Of a stretch of 64,000 nucleotides of DNA, positions 50,690 through 59,942 are shown in pieces (positions within the stretch are counted from its first letter, which is position 1; each line of letters begins with the position of its first letter). The stretch is from contig DS999222.1 in assembly GCA_000156295.1 (NCBI GenBank), positions 2,370 to 66,369 of the forward strand, given 5' to 3'. This stretch comes from a marine gamma proteobacterium HTCC2148. Lineage in GTDB: Bacteria > Pseudomonadota > Gammaproteobacteria > Pseudomonadales > Halieaceae. A model generated the notes under the pieces. It did not search any database. It had not been told where the DNA came from and was given only the letters and a program-made list of their open reading frames with translations. The position numbers were made by a program, and so were the translations under genes.

Positions 50690-51556
50690 TTGGATTTTAG
50701 TATTATCCTGCCAGCTAAAGATGAGGAGCAGGGCCTAGCCGTTACCCTCCCATCTCTTAAAAAAAAATATCCACGCGCTGAGATTATCGTTGTTGATGAT
50801 GGATCCAGTGATGGAACTCTAGTTATCTGTGAGCAGCATGATGTAGTGGTGGTTAGTCATCCTTACAGTAAAGGCAATGGCGCGGCCATAAAATCCGGAG
50901 CACGAGCGGCTACCAAAGATTACCTCGTGTTTATGGACGCGGATGGACAACATGATCCTAGTGATGTAGAGAAGCTTGTATCCAAGTTGGAGGAGGGCTA
51001 CGACTTGGTGGTTGGGGCTCGAAGCGGGCGTCATTCTCAGGCCAGTTTCGCTCGCTGGAGTGCAAACAACTTCTACAACAAGTTAGCGAGTTGGATGGTT
51101 AACAGGAGGATCGATGATCTGACATCTGGTTTTCGTGCGGTTGATCGTAAAAAATTCCTAAGTTTCCTCTACCTATTACCGAACGGCTTTAGCTATCCTA
51201 CAACATCTACGATGGCGTTTTTTCGGGCAGGCTATTCGGTGGGTTTTGTTCCAATTGACGTTGCTCAACGTCTTGGAAAGAGCCATGTTAGTCTGTTACG
51301 AGACGGTGTCCGGTTTTTCTTGATCATCTTTAAAATAGGCACGCTATATTCCCCACTAAAGGTTTATTTTCCAACTGCTTTTTTTATGGCGGGGCTAGGA
51401 ATAGCAAATTATGTCGTGGCGAATTTGAGTGCTGGCACGCTCCGCTTCACGAATATGAGCACCTTGTTGATCCTTACTGGAATGATAATTTTTCTCATCG
51501 GTCTTCTGTCCGAACAAATAACCAACTTGCAATATAAGGACTCGAAAGACGAATAA
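50690..51556 (+). CDS. GT2 polyprenyl-phosphate sugar synthase (Dpm1/GtrB-like) with two C-terminal membrane helices
   Basis: A 288-residue GT-A enzyme: IILPAKDEEQGL and VVDDGSSDGT bind the nucleotide sugar, and MDADGQHDP has the DxD-type metal site. TSGFRAVDR is typical of dolichyl- or undecaprenyl-phosphate mannose/glucose synthases. Two C-terminal hydrophobic helices (about 225-275) anchor it to the membrane. The start is TTG at 50690 with a near-perfect AAGGAG six bases earlier. It lies two bases after the second GT-C gene and is the likely source of their lipid-linked donor. Confidence 0.85.
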   Translation: MDFSIILPAKDEEQGLAVTLPSLKKKYPRAEIIVVDDGSSDGTLVICEQHDVVVVSHPYSKGNGAAIKSGARAATKDYLVFMDADGQHDPSDVEKLVSKLEEGYDLVVGARSGRHSQASFARWSANNFYNKLASWMVNRRIDDLTSGFRAVDRKKFLSFLYLLPNGFSYPTTSTMAFFRAGYSVGFVPIDVAQRLGKSHVSLLRDGVRFFLIIFKIGTLYSPLKVYFPTAFFMAGLGIANYVVANLSAGTLRFTNMSTLLILTGMIIFLIGLLSEQITNLQYKDSKDE

Positions 51557-51717
51557 AGACTTTTTCGTTTGATTGTTGGCTTTCGCCCAACGGCATGAGG
51601 AGACTCGTAATCCTAAACTGCAGGTTGTAATTTTGGTATCTTTCCTTGCTGAGTGGTGTGGCCTCACGCGATAAGCTGCCATAGTTGAGGCAACTTGGAT
51701 GGAACTAGGACAAGGCA

Positions 51718-52199
51718 CTGGACAATAGAAGAAAAACACTAGTCATTAATAAAAAATTTTAGTACCAGTATGGCTTGCTGGCGGCATCACTCACTGTCCT
51801 TGTGGCAAATTTTTTTTGCTGATTGCTTTTTTGCCTAACTCAACGTCGATTTCCATCGGTGCCGGTGAGACCCTGGGTATTGGCTTGTTTGAGCTGCTGC
51901 TAATTTCGGCAGTTTGGTACGCCAGTATTCGCTTCAGCCTGAAAGTTGCCGGCCCGGTTTATGTCTTCAACTGTAAAATTCAATCGTTTTTTGCCGGCGA
52001 TTTGGGCTCGAGAGTGAGGCTCAGAAAAAGCGATCTATTTCAGAGTGAAGCTGCCTAAATAAACCGCAGCCTGGCATTGTTAGCAGACCATATTAAACGG
52101 GTTGATATAGCGGCACAGAGCGTGCTCGACGGATCAGAAGAGGCGGGTCGGGAGAACTTACTGGCCGAGCTGCGCGGTTTCAGAGAAGTGGAGGACTGA
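51718..52199 (+). pseudogene. Degraded HAMP-type membrane protein gene
   Basis: A decayed reading frame is recovered by joining frames. It begins near DNRRKTLVINKKF, meets an in-frame TAG at 51760-51762, resumes as YQYGLLAASLTVLVANFF, needs one extra T in the T run at 51810-51817 to continue into LLIAFLPN, and then has an in-frame TAA at 52056-52058 before the final 46 codons, which end at 52197-52199. Two membrane helices and KVAGPVYVF...FFAGDLGSRVRLRKSDLF resemble the short HAMP-containing proteins related to chemotaxis receptors. No good start codon remains. At least three lesions argue for real decay. Confidence 0.75.
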
Positions 52200-52202
52200 T
52201 CG

Positions 52203-52685
52203 ATGTTTGCCAGCAATGACGCCAAAGATAAACTAAGAGATTCATCCCCCTAGTCCGGCTTCACCCTGATAGAGCTCATGGCCGTGGTTGCAATTGTCAG
52301 CATTCTCGCTGTCATAGCGCTTCCTGCCTATCTCGATTACGTTACACGTTCAAAAGTTAGCGAAGGCTTGGTGTTTGTCTCTGAGGCAAAAACAACTATC
52401 GCTGAGTATTACCACACGAATAGGGAGTTCCCACTAGACAATGAGACGGCGGGTCTCACGCAGGCATCAAGCTATGGCCGCTATGACTTTATAAGAGGTC
52501 TGAGTGTTGGGCCTGGTGACGGTATCATTACAGTCACATTCAAGCTGCAGGGAACCCAAGGCGATGATAAAGATTTGCAGCTAATTGCGGATACCTCCGG
52601 AGTGGAGGTTGTATGGGAGTGCAAAGCACCTGACACGCCAAGAGGGATAGGCAGTAATTTCGTGCCGCCCAGTTGTCGTGGATGA
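52203..52685 (+). pseudogene. Second type IV pilin gene with an amber codon at the prepilin cleavage site
   Basis: From ATG 52203, preceded by GGAGGACTGATCG, the frame reads MFASNDAKDKLRDSSP, TAG at 52251-52253, then [15 protein letters not shown] and a full pilin body to 52685. One change (CAG to TAG) would explain the loss. The remainder is intact: [12 protein letters not shown] matches the [12 protein letters not shown] of PilA, and two cysteines near the end (VWECKAP and PPSCRG) form the D-region pair. The shorter frame from ATG 52278 lacks the leader and cleavage site. It starts four bases after the degraded HAMP gene. Confidence 0.85.
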
Positions 52686-52736
52686 TAACGCCCTTCCCAG
52701 ATTTTCTTGTACGTAATTGCCTAAGCTGGAGCAGAT

Positions 52737-54908
52737 TTAGCGGGCCTTCGCCTCCCTCCTGCGCGCATGCAAAACCGGCTCCGTATATCCACTAGGCTGC
52801 TCCATTCCCAGAAACACCAGATCGCAAGCGGCCTGAAACGCCATATTATTGGCAAAGTCGGGCGCCATATTGTTATAGGCAGGATCACCTGCATTCTGTT
52901 CATCAACCACAACCGCCATTCGCTCCAGCGTTTCCCGAACCTGCTCTTCTGAACAAACGCCATGCCGCAGCCAGTTGGCCAGGTGCTGGCTGGAAATGCG
53001 CAGCGTTGCCCGATCCTCCATCAATCCTACATGGTTGATATCGGGAACCTTGGAGCAGCCGACACCCTGATCAATCCAGCGGACCACGTAACCGAGGATA
53101 CCCTGGGCGTTATTGTCCAGTTCGCGCTGTATGTCTTCGGCTGATAGGCCTTCAGCGCCCTTCAAGGGGATGTCGATGATGTCGTCAACGGAGGCAGGTG
53201 CTCGGCCTTTCAGTTCTTCCTGTCGCTCGGCTACATTCACTTCGTGATAATGCATTGCGTGCAGTGTGGCTGCGGTGGGCGAGGGCACCCAGGCGGTGCT
53301 GGCGCCGGCCATGGGGTGGCCTATCTTGGTTTTGATCATTTCACCCATCAGGTCAGGCATGGCCCACATGCCCTTACCAATCTGTGCTTTTCCGATCAGG
53401 CCACAGGCCAGTCCTTTGTCGACGTTCCAGTCTTCGTAGGCGTTAATCCAGGGCTCCTGCTTCATGGCGCCCTTGGGTGTCATCGCACCGGCTTCCATGC
53501 TGGTGTGGATTTCGTCTCCGGTGCGGTCCAGGAATCCGGTGTTGATGAATACCAGACGATCTTTGGCGACGCGGATGCACTGCTTTAAATTAATCGTGGT
53601 GCGGCGTTCTTCATCCATAATGCCGACCTTGAGGGTGTTGCGGGCCATGCCCAGACCATCCTCGATGCGATCGAATAGTTTGCAGGTAAAGGCGACTTCA
53701 TCGGGGCCGTGCATCTTGGGCTTTACGATGTACACACTGCCTGTACGGGAGTTGCGCGGCGCGCTGTCGTCTTTATTCAGGTCGTGCAGGGCGATCATGG
53801 CGGTGAACATGCCGTCCATAATGCCTTCGGGGATTTCATTGCCTTGTGCATCCAGAATAGCTTCGTTGGTCATCAGGTGACCGACGTTACGCACGAACAG
53901 CAGGCTTCGGCCAGGCAAGGTCAATGTGGAGCCATCAGTGGCGGTGAATTGACGATCAGGGTTCAGAGTTCGGGTGAGGCTTTTACCGCCTTTCTGAAAC
54001 GCTTCTGCGAGGTCACCGCGCATCAGGCCAAGCCAGTTGCTGTAAACGACCACTTTGTCTTCGGCGTCAACGGCAGCGACAGAGTCTTCGCAATCCTGGA
54101 TCGTGGTCAGAGCGGATTCCAGACACACATCTTTAACGCCGGCTTTGTCGGTGGCGCCAATCGGAGTGCTCGGATCGATCTGGATTTCGATGTGCAAGCC
54201 GTTGTGGCGCAGCAACACGCCGGAAGGGGCATCGGCATTGCCGGTAAACGCAACGAGTTGCTCCGGGTCCGCAAGTGCACTGATCACCCCATCATTTAGC
54301 TCTACCTGCAGCTTGCCATCGACTATGGTGTAAGCCACTGCCTGCATGTGGTCGCTGCTAGTGAGGGGGCAGTGTTCGTTAAGAAAGTCACGAGCATAGG
54401 CAATGACCTTATCGCCTCTGACCGGGTTGTATGCGCCCGCGCGCTCAGCGCCACCTTCCTCTGAGATCACATCGGTGCCGTAAAGCGCATCATAGAGGCT
54501 GCCCCAGCGGGCGTTGGCGGCATTGAGCGCAAAGCGTGCGTTCATTACCGGTACGACCAACTGCGGACCTGCGAGAGTGGCGACTTCAGGGTCTACGTTT
54601 TCCGTGGTAATCGAAAAGTCGTCTCCCTCAGGCAATAGGTAGCCAATTTCCTGCAGAAATGCCTTGTAGGCCGCCTTGTCATAGTCTGCGCCGGAGTTGG
54701 CGCGATGCCATTGGTCAATCTTCGCCTGCAGATCCTCGCGAACCTGCAGTAATGCACGATTCTCTGGCGCCAACTCGGTGATCACCGATTCCAGGGCCTG
54801 CCAAAAATCGGCTGCGGCAATACCGGTGCCCGGGGCGATGTCGTTCTCCAGCAAGTGGTGGAGAACGGAGGCAACTTGCAGGCCACCCTGCTGGATACGA
54901 TCTGTCAT
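52737..54908 (-). CDS. glcB: Malate synthase G
   Basis: A 723-residue enzyme (E. coli GlcB 723) that condenses glyoxylate with acetyl-CoA in the glyoxylate/glycolate pathway. [21 protein letters not shown] is the characteristic G-type block, and the [22 protein letters not shown] segment is also conserved. No isocitrate lyase or glycolate oxidase gene is in the window. Its upstream region contains a T-N11-A dyad at 55022-55034 and the LysR gene is transcribed toward it, so regulation by that protein is possible. Confidence 0.97.
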   Translation of the reverse strand: MTDRIQQGGLQVASVLHHLLENDIAPGTGIAAADFWQALESVITELAPENRALLQVREDLQAKIDQWHRANSGADYDKAAYKAFLQEIGYLLPEGDDFSITTENVDPEVATLAGPQLVVPVMNARFALNAANARWGSLYDALYGTDVISEEGGAERAGAYNPVRGDKVIAYARDFLNEHCPLTSSDHMQAVAYTIVDGKLQVELNDGVISALADPEQLVAFTGNADAPSGVLLRHNGLHIEIQIDPSTPIGATDKAGVKDVCLESALTTIQDCEDSVAAVDAEDKVVVYSNWLGLMRGDLAEAFQKGGKSLTRTLNPDRQFTATDGSTLTLPGRSLLFVRNVGHLMTNEAILDAQGNEIPEGIMDGMFTAMIALHDLNKDDSAPRNSRTGSVYIVKPKMHGPDEVAFTCKLFDRIEDGLGMARNTLKVGIMDEERRTTINLKQCIRVAKDRLVFINTGFLDRTGDEIHTSMEAGAMTPKGAMKQEPWINAYEDWNVDKGLACGLIGKAQIGKGMWAMPDLMGEMIKTKIGHPMAGASTAWVPSPTAATLHAMHYHEVNVAERQEELKGRAPASVDDIIDIPLKGAEGLSAEDIQRELDNNAQGILGYVVRWIDQGVGCSKVPDINHVGLMEDRATLRISSQHLANWLRHGVCSEEQVRETLERMAVVVDEQNAGDPAYNNMAPDFANNMAFQAACDLVFLGMEQPSGYTEPVLHARRREAKAR

Positions 54909-55021
54909 GATGTTGTCCTTGTGATTTTGCCGGAGTCAGGGGTATCTCCAGTATTGGCTGCGAGTTTAGGAGGCAGAGTTAAATTTAGCTAATTTATCGT
55001 TTCTATCGCGGGCATTCCCGA

Positions 55022-55034
55022 TGTGAATTTCACA
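55022..55034. promoter_or_regulatory. T-N11-A dyad upstream of glcB
   Basis: TGTGAATTTCACA has perfect six-base arms around one base and fits the T-N11-A rule for LysR-type sites. It overlaps the last codons of the LysR gene and is about 115 bases upstream of the glcB start. An 8-base palindrome TTAGCTAA lies between it and glcB. Confidence 0.4.
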
Positions 55035-55986
55035 GAGTGGGTTCCTGGCCATCAAGCTCTCTCGCCGTATCGGCAATTAATTTTCGGAGCCAGCGATTGG
55101 CCGGGTTGTGCTGAAGCAAAGGGCTCCAGGCCATTTTCAGTTCCAGCGGGGGTATGTCCAGGGGCGGATCGCGCAAGACAACTCGTGGGTTGTCGCGTTT
55201 GAGGAGCGCCGCTCGAGTGGGCAAGGTGACGATCAGGTCGTTCTGTTCGGCCAGCGTCATTGCCGCTTGGTAGTGACGGGTAAAAACGCGAATTTGGCGT
55301 TTTTTCCCCAGCTTGTTGATGGCTAGATCTACCCAACCCAAGCGCTGGACATCATCCGGGTTAACGCCAACGCCCACACCCATGCCGGTTTTACTCACCC
55401 AAACGTGATCGCCTGCGAGGTAGTTATCCAGGGTGAAATTTTCCAGCATCGGGTGATCAACGTTGAGGATGCAGGAAAAAGTATCGTCCCACAGGTGAAT
55501 TTGGTGAAAGGACTGGGGCATGGAGTCAAAGCGGTTAATGACCATGTCTACTTTGCCGCGCTCCACGTCCAGGAAGCTCACGTCTGACGGGGTCATAATG
55601 TCCAGAGTGATACCCGGCGCGAGATCGCGAAGCTTGGCGAGCACCGCCGGAAACAGGGTGGCTTCGCCGTAGTCACTGGCCATGATTCGAAATACGCGCT
55701 GTGCCTGATCGGGCTCAAAATCACTACGGGGCTGCACAGCCTTGTCGATTTTGCTGAGTACTTCCCGTACAACAGGTTCCAGCTCAAGCGCGCGTTCAGT
55801 GGGGGTCATGCCGTCACTGGTGCGAACCAGCAGGGGGTCGTCAAACAGCTCACGTAAACGCCTCAGTCCGTTGCTCATGGCAGGCTGGCTGAGGCTGAGT
55901 TGGTTGGCCGCCTGGGTGACGTTGCGTTCGCGCAATAGAGCATCCAGGTAAACCAGCAGGTTCAGGTCGATTCGATTGACGTTCAC
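55030..55986 (-). CDS. LysR-family transcriptional regulator
   Basis: A 318-residue LTTR: an N-terminal winged HTH with NVTQAANQLSLSQPAMSNGLRRLRELFDDPLLVR, given here in part as the diagnostic LSLSQPAMSNGLRRLR, followed by a linker helix and a two-lobed substrate-binding domain starting near FRIMASDYGEA. The NodD/LeuO-like subfamily is suggested by RIDLNLLVYLDALL. It is divergent from the acyl-CoA dehydrogenase gene and runs toward glcB. A dyad box just upstream of its own start fits autoregulation. Confidence 0.93.
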   Translation of the reverse strand: MNVNRIDLNLLVYLDALLRERNVTQAANQLSLSQPAMSNGLRRLRELFDDPLLVRTSDGMTPTERALELEPVVREVLSKIDKAVQPRSDFEPDQAQRVFRIMASDYGEATLFPAVLAKLRDLAPGITLDIMTPSDVSFLDVERGKVDMVINRFDSMPQSFHQIHLWDDTFSCILNVDHPMLENFTLDNYLAGDHVWVSKTGMGVGVGVNPDDVQRLGWVDLAINKLGKKRQIRVFTRHYQAAMTLAEQNDLIVTLPTRAALLKRDNPRVVLRDPPLDIPPLELKMAWSPLLQHNPANRWLRKLIADTARELDGQEPTL

Positions 55987-55997
55987 GTCTTCTCCGT

Positions 55998-56012
55998 ATT
56001 CACTTTGTGAAT
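55998..56012. promoter_or_regulatory. LysR-type T-N11-A operator in the lysR/acyl-CoA dehydrogenase gap
   Basis: ATTCAC-TTT-GTGAAT is a perfect 6+3+6 dyad and contains TTCACTTTGTGAA, a T-N11-A box. It lies 11 bases before the LysR start codon and about 140 bases before the divergent dehydrogenase, the classic place for an LTTR site. Confidence 0.6.
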
Positions 56013-56149
56013 GATGAAAATACTGTCTATAGCTTTGGGGAATTATACCTATAGGGATAAAATTGCCAACGGTTTTGAGACAGCCGTTTCCTTATCGCCT
56101 CACCTGTACTACCTTCGCCACCGACATTTAGATCATTTCAGGAGTTACC

Positions 56150-57919
56150 ATGGGCACATATCGCGCACCCGTAGAGGATATGAACTTTCTTATTGACGAG
56201 GTTCTGGATGCCGAAAACGCACTTGGGACTCTCCCGGATTTTGCCGACTACGGAGTGGGCTCAGAACTGACCACGGCTTTACTGGATGAGGCTGCAAAGC
56301 TGGCGGGTGATGAGCTAGCGCCGCTGCGCCGGGTGGGTGACGAGCAGCCTGCGGTTTGCACCGATGGCGCAGTGACTGCCCCGCCCGGGTATGATGCGGC
56401 CCTGCGGCAATTGGCAGAGGGCGGTTGGATCGGTATTTCATCGGACCCCAGGTATGGCGGCCAGGGTTTACCGGAAATTTACAACACGGTCGGTCACGAA
56501 ATGTGGAACGGTGCCAATATGGCTCTCGGGCTGGCCCCCATGTTGAGCAGTGGTGCGGCGCTGGCCATTCATGCCCATGGCACAGAAGCGCAAAAGCAGA
56601 CCTACCTGGAAAAAATGAACACCGGACAGTGGATGGGCACCATGAACCTGACTGAGTCAGGTGCAGGGTCTGACCTGGGTGTGATGAAGGCCAAGGCAGT
56701 GCCAGAAGGCGACCACTACCGTATCAGCGGCCAAAAAATCTACATCACCTGGGGAGATCACCAGTCCACAGAGAACATTATTCACCTGGTGTTGGCCAAA
56801 CTGCCCGATGCCCCTGAGGGCAGTCGCGGCATTTCATTGTTTATTGTCCCCAAGTTCCTGGTCAATGACGACGGCAGCCTGGGTGAGCGCAACGATGTTT
56901 ATCCGGTATCTTGCGAACATAAGCTGGGCATTCACGGCAGTCCCACCTGTGTCATGGCCTTTGGTGATGACGAGGGCGCTATCGGCTATTTATTAGGTGA
57001 AAAAAATCGAGGCCTGGCTTGCATGTTCACTATGATGAACGAGGCGCGTCACAAGGTGGGTGTGCAGGCGCTTGGTGCGTCCGAGGGCTCCCTGCAGAAA
57101 GCGGCTGCCTATGCTCGCGACCGAGTACAAGGCGGCGTCCCTATTATCGAGCACCCCGATGTAAAGCGCATGCTATTGACTATGAAATCCATGTGCGAAG
57201 CCATGCGCGGGTTGGCTTACACCGAAGCCGTTACTATGGATTTGGCCCATCGCGGCCCCCAGGAAGATCGCCCGCTTCAGCAGTCCCGTATTGACCTGAT
57301 GATTCCCGTCATCAAGGGTTGGCTTTCCGAAGTGGCGCAGGAAGTAACCTCACTGGGCTTGCAGGTTCACGGTGGTATGGGTTTTGTGGAAGAAACTGGC
57401 GCAGCACAGTATTTGCGCGATGTGCGGATTACCCCGATTTATGAAGGCACTAATGGCATTCAGGCGGCGGACCTTGTGTCTCGCAAGTTGGGTCGAGATG
57501 GCGGCGCTACAATGGAAGCGATGATGACCGAGGTGAACGCTACGATCACCCGCCTGCAGGCAGCCGGTGATGCTCGCCTGACGGGAATCGCCGGGTCGCT
57601 TACACGAGCCATGGCAGATCAGGAAAACGCCACCCGGATTGTGTTGGCCGAGCTCAAGGAGGACCCCAATGTTGCCCTGGGCGCTTCCTTCGAATATATG
57701 ATGCAAACAGGCTACTTGTTTGGAGGCTGGCATTTAGGTCGATCAGCCCTTGTTGCTTTTGAGCGCCTGAAAAACGGCAGTGATAACCCCTTTTACGAAG
57801 CTAAAATTGGTACTGCCCAGTATTACGGTGAGCAAATTCTTCCTCGCTGTGCGGCTCATGCTGGCGCGGTTGCCGGTGCTCGCGGGGCGCTGCAGTCGTT
57901 CCAGCAGGAGTGGATCTGA
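56150..57919 (+). CDS. Acyl-CoA dehydrogenase, long (DmdC-like) type
   Basis: A 589-residue FAD-dependent acyl-CoA dehydrogenase. [13 protein letters not shown] and the IYITWGDHQ segment form the flavin/substrate site, [10 protein letters not shown] and [12 protein letters not shown] the C-terminal signatures. An extra C-terminal domain of about 120 residues follows, as in the family of 3-methylmercaptopropionyl-CoA dehydrogenase (DmdC). The substrate cannot be read from sequence; DMSP-derived thio-acyl or a fatty acyl-CoA are both possible. AGGAG at 56139-56143 marks the ATG. It diverges from the LysR gene. Confidence 0.9.
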   Translation: MGTYRAPVEDMNFLIDEVLDAENALGTLPDFADYGVGSELTTALLDEAAKLAGDELAPLRRVGDEQPAVCTDGAVTAPPGYDAALRQLAEGGWIGISSDPRYGGQGLPEIYNTVGHEMWNGANMALGLAPMLSSGAALAIHAHGTEAQKQTYLEKMNTGQWMGTMNLTESGAGSDLGVMKAKAVPEGDHYRISGQKIYITWGDHQSTENIIHLVLAKLPDAPEGSRGISLFIVPKFLVNDDGSLGERNDVYPVSCEHKLGIHGSPTCVMAFGDDEGAIGYLLGEKNRGLACMFTMMNEARHKVGVQALGASEGSLQKAAAYARDRVQGGVPIIEHPDVKRMLLTMKSMCEAMRGLAYTEAVTMDLAHRGPQEDRPLQQSRIDLMIPVIKGWLSEVAQEVTSLGLQVHGGMGFVEETGAAQYLRDVRITPIYEGTNGIQAADLVSRKLGRDGGATMEAMMTEVNATITRLQAAGDARLTGIAGSLTRAMADQENATRIVLAELKEDPNVALGASFEYMMQTGYLFGGWHLGRSALVAFERLKNGSDNPFYEAKIGTAQYYGEQILPRCAAHAGAVAGARGALQSFQQEWI

Positions 57920-57921
57920 TC

Positions 57922-58401
57922 ATGGTGCGTATCAGTACCCCTGATCTCACTGACCAGTGTCCCGCGGCGCGGGCCATTGAACTACAGTTCAACAATTACG
58001 GTGCGGTCAGGCAGTTCGCTGGCCCAGCGGTGACGATTAAATGTCACGAGGATAATTCACTGGTGAAAGCGCTGGTCGAAGAGACAGGAAAAGGGCGAGT
58101 CATCGTTGTTGATGGAGGCGGTTCACTGCGCCGGGCCTTACTGGGTGACATGCTTGCTGAAAAGGCAGCAACAAATGGTTGGGCTGGGCTGGTGATCAAT
58201 GGTGTGATTCGCGACGTGGACGAGATTGGCAGAACAGAACTGGGCGTGCAGGCGTTGGGTACTACACCTCTCAAAACAGAGAAATTAGGCGTGGGACAGC
58301 GCGATGTCCCTGTTTCTATCGGCGGTGTGATAGTAAACCCCGGAGAGTATATATACGCCGACAACAACGGCGTCATTGTCAGCGAAACGGCGCTGCTATA
58401 G
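57922..58401 (+). CDS. rraA: RraA-family protein (regulator of ribonuclease E activity A-like)
   Basis: A 159-residue protein matching RraA across its length: [32 protein letters not shown], the [14 protein letters not shown] segment and [14 protein letters not shown]. coli RraA binds RNase E and slows RNA turnover; related proteins are oxaloacetate decarboxylases or aldolases with the same fold, so the role is uncertain. ATG 57922 is the likely start (GGAG at 57906-57909); GTG 57910 is in frame. It is three bases after the dehydrogenase and its 3' end overlaps nadC. Confidence 0.88.
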   Translation: MVRISTPDLTDQCPAARAIELQFNNYGAVRQFAGPAVTIKCHEDNSLVKALVEETGKGRVIVVDGGGSLRRALLGDMLAEKAATNGWAGLVINGVIRDVDEIGRTELGVQALGTTPLKTEKLGVGQRDVPVSIGGVIVNPGEYIYADNNGVIVSETALL

Positions 58402-59244
58402 CAGCCTCATTGAAAGATCCAGTGCCTTGCAGTTTTTCGTGAGAGCGCCAATCGAAATGTAGTCGACTCCGGTTTCTGCAATAGGACGCAAGGTTTCGTC
58501 GGTCACGTTGCCAGATGCCTCAAGCTCGGCCCGTGCCCCGGTTGCAGCAACGGCGGCGCGCATATCTTCAAGTGAAAAATTATCGAGCATGATTCTATCT
58601 GCACCGGCGGCGAGCCCTTGCTCTAGTTCATTCAGGCTTTCTACTTCCACTTCTACGGGTTTACCGGGAGCATTCTCTCGTGCGGCCAGAACAGCATGAA
58701 CGATTCCGCCACAGGCGTTGATATGGTTTTCCTTGATCAGGAATGCATCGTAAAGGCCCACGCGATGGTTGTGGCACCCTCCGCAGTGAACCGCGTATTT
58801 CTGGGCGATGCGCAGGCCGGGTATGGTCTTGCGGGTGTCCAGTAACTTGACTCCGGTGCCTTCAACGAGCGAGGCATAGTAGTTGCAAATACTTGCCGTT
58901 CCCGACAGTAGCTGGAGAAAGTTCAAGGCTGCCCGTTCTGCTGTCAACAGCCCGCGTGCGGGCCCGGAAACAGTGAATAAGCTGTCGTTTGCCGACAAGC
59001 GATCGCCATCATGCGCCAGCCATTCCAGCGAGATCGACGAGTCCACTTCGGCGAAGACTGCATCTACCCAGGCCCGACCACACATTACTCCGGCCTCTCT
59101 GGTGATCACCAAGCCATTGGAGCGGGCGTCCGCGGGAATCAATTGTGCGGTGATATCGCCATCGCCAATGTCCTCAGAGAGTGCAGCCAGAATATTTTCA
59201 CGTATCTGCTGTGGCGTTGGCGTGACCTTGTGGCTTGTTGTCAT
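58396..59244 (-). CDS. nadC: Nicotinate-nucleotide pyrophosphorylase (quinolinate phosphoribosyltransferase)
   Basis: NadC forms nicotinate mononucleotide from quinolinate and PRPP in NAD synthesis. [13 protein letters not shown] at the N-terminus, [12 protein letters not shown] with substrate-binding Arg and Lys, [13 protein letters not shown] and EVEVESLNE are the signatures. The ATG at 59244 gives 282 residues; frame upstream continues to 59352 but is not conserved and would overlap ampD. It is divergent from ampD, a common gene pair in gammaproteobacteria. Confidence 0.96.
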   Translation of the reverse strand: MTTSHKVTPTPQQIRENILAALSEDIGDGDITAQLIPADARSNGLVITREAGVMCGRAWVDAVFAEVDSSISLEWLAHDGDRLSANDSLFTVSGPARGLLTAERAALNFLQLLSGTASICNYYASLVEGTGVKLLDTRKTIPGLRIAQKYAVHCGGCHNHRVGLYDAFLIKENHINACGGIVHAVLAARENAPGKPVEVEVESLNELEQGLAAGADRIMLDNFSLEDMRAAVAATGARAELEASGNVTDETLRPIAETGVDYISIGALTKNCKALDLSMRLL

Positions 59245-59351
59245 GGCTGCTTTGCGCTTCCAAAAAATAGGCGCTGATTGTATCAGGGCTGCCAAATGCT
59301 CGCGACAGTTTGCCCGTTGAGAGGGCTGATAGACTCCCTTATGATGGAGCA

Positions 59352-59942
59352 ATGGGGGATGCCAATAATAAGTACACCGTGATAGCAGGCTGGTTAACTA
59401 ACGCCAGGCGGGTTCCTTCAGATAATTTTGAACCCCGCCCTTCCGGTTTTCAGCCTGAACTGCTGGTTATCCACAATATTTCACTGCCGCCTGGGCAGTT
59501 CGGTGGCGACTGCATAGAGCGTTTTTTTGGCAATTGCCTGGATTGGGATGAACATCCTTTTTTTGAGGAAATTCGTGATGTGAAGGTATCTTCCCACCTC
59601 CTTATCCAGCGAGGCGGTGAGGTTCTGCAATTTGTCAGTTTTGATGATCGGGCCTGGCATGCCGGAGTTTCACAGTATCAAGGTAGAGACAACTGTAACG
59701 ACTTCAGCATAGGCATTGAGTTGGAGGGCACTGATGAGCTGCCTTATACCGATTTGCAATACCAAAGCTTGCAGGCGATAAGTCGTGCCCTGTTTGCTAC
59801 TTACCCCGGCCTGTGCGCTCAGCGCGTCGCGGGTCACTGTGATATTGCTCCCGGCCGTAAAACAGATCCGGGGCCCGCGTTCGACTGGCAGCGTTACTTG
59901 CAGCCATTGACTGTCAATGACAAAAAGGAGTTTGGTGCATGA
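59352..59942 (+). CDS. ampD: 1,6-anhydro-N-acetylmuramyl-L-alanine amidase AmpD
   Basis: A cytoplasmic zinc amidase that recycles anhydro-muropeptides and so lowers AmpC beta-lactamase induction. [14 protein letters not shown] holds the first zinc His, HAGVS the substrate site, and [19 protein letters not shown] the second His and the zinc Asp. The ATG at 59352 gives 196 residues (E. coli 183). No ampR or ampC gene is in the window. It overlaps ampE by four bases. Confidence 0.95.
   Translation: MGDANNKYTVIAGWLTNARRVPSDNFEPRPSGFQPELLVIHNISLPPGQFGGDCIERFFGNCLDWDEHPFFEEIRDVKVSSHLLIQRGGEVLQFVSFDDRAWHAGVSQYQGRDNCNDFSIGIELEGTDELPYTDLQYQSLQAISRALFATYPGLCAQRVAGHCDIAPGRKTDPGPAFDWQRYLQPLTVNDKKEFGA

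Noticed and set aside
52251-52253. TAG in the second pilin as a read-through or pyrrolysine codon
   Set aside because: The neighbouring gene also carries a TAG, a TAA and a frameshift, so general decay is the simpler reading, and no matching system is visible.
52278-52685. Pilin body as a working gene starting at ATG 52278
   Set aside because: This start removes the leader peptide and the GFTLIE cleavage site, so PilD could not process it.
53244-54333. Several plus-strand reading frames of 90-196 codons
   Set aside because: They are shadows of malate synthase G on the minus strand, which is supported over its whole length.
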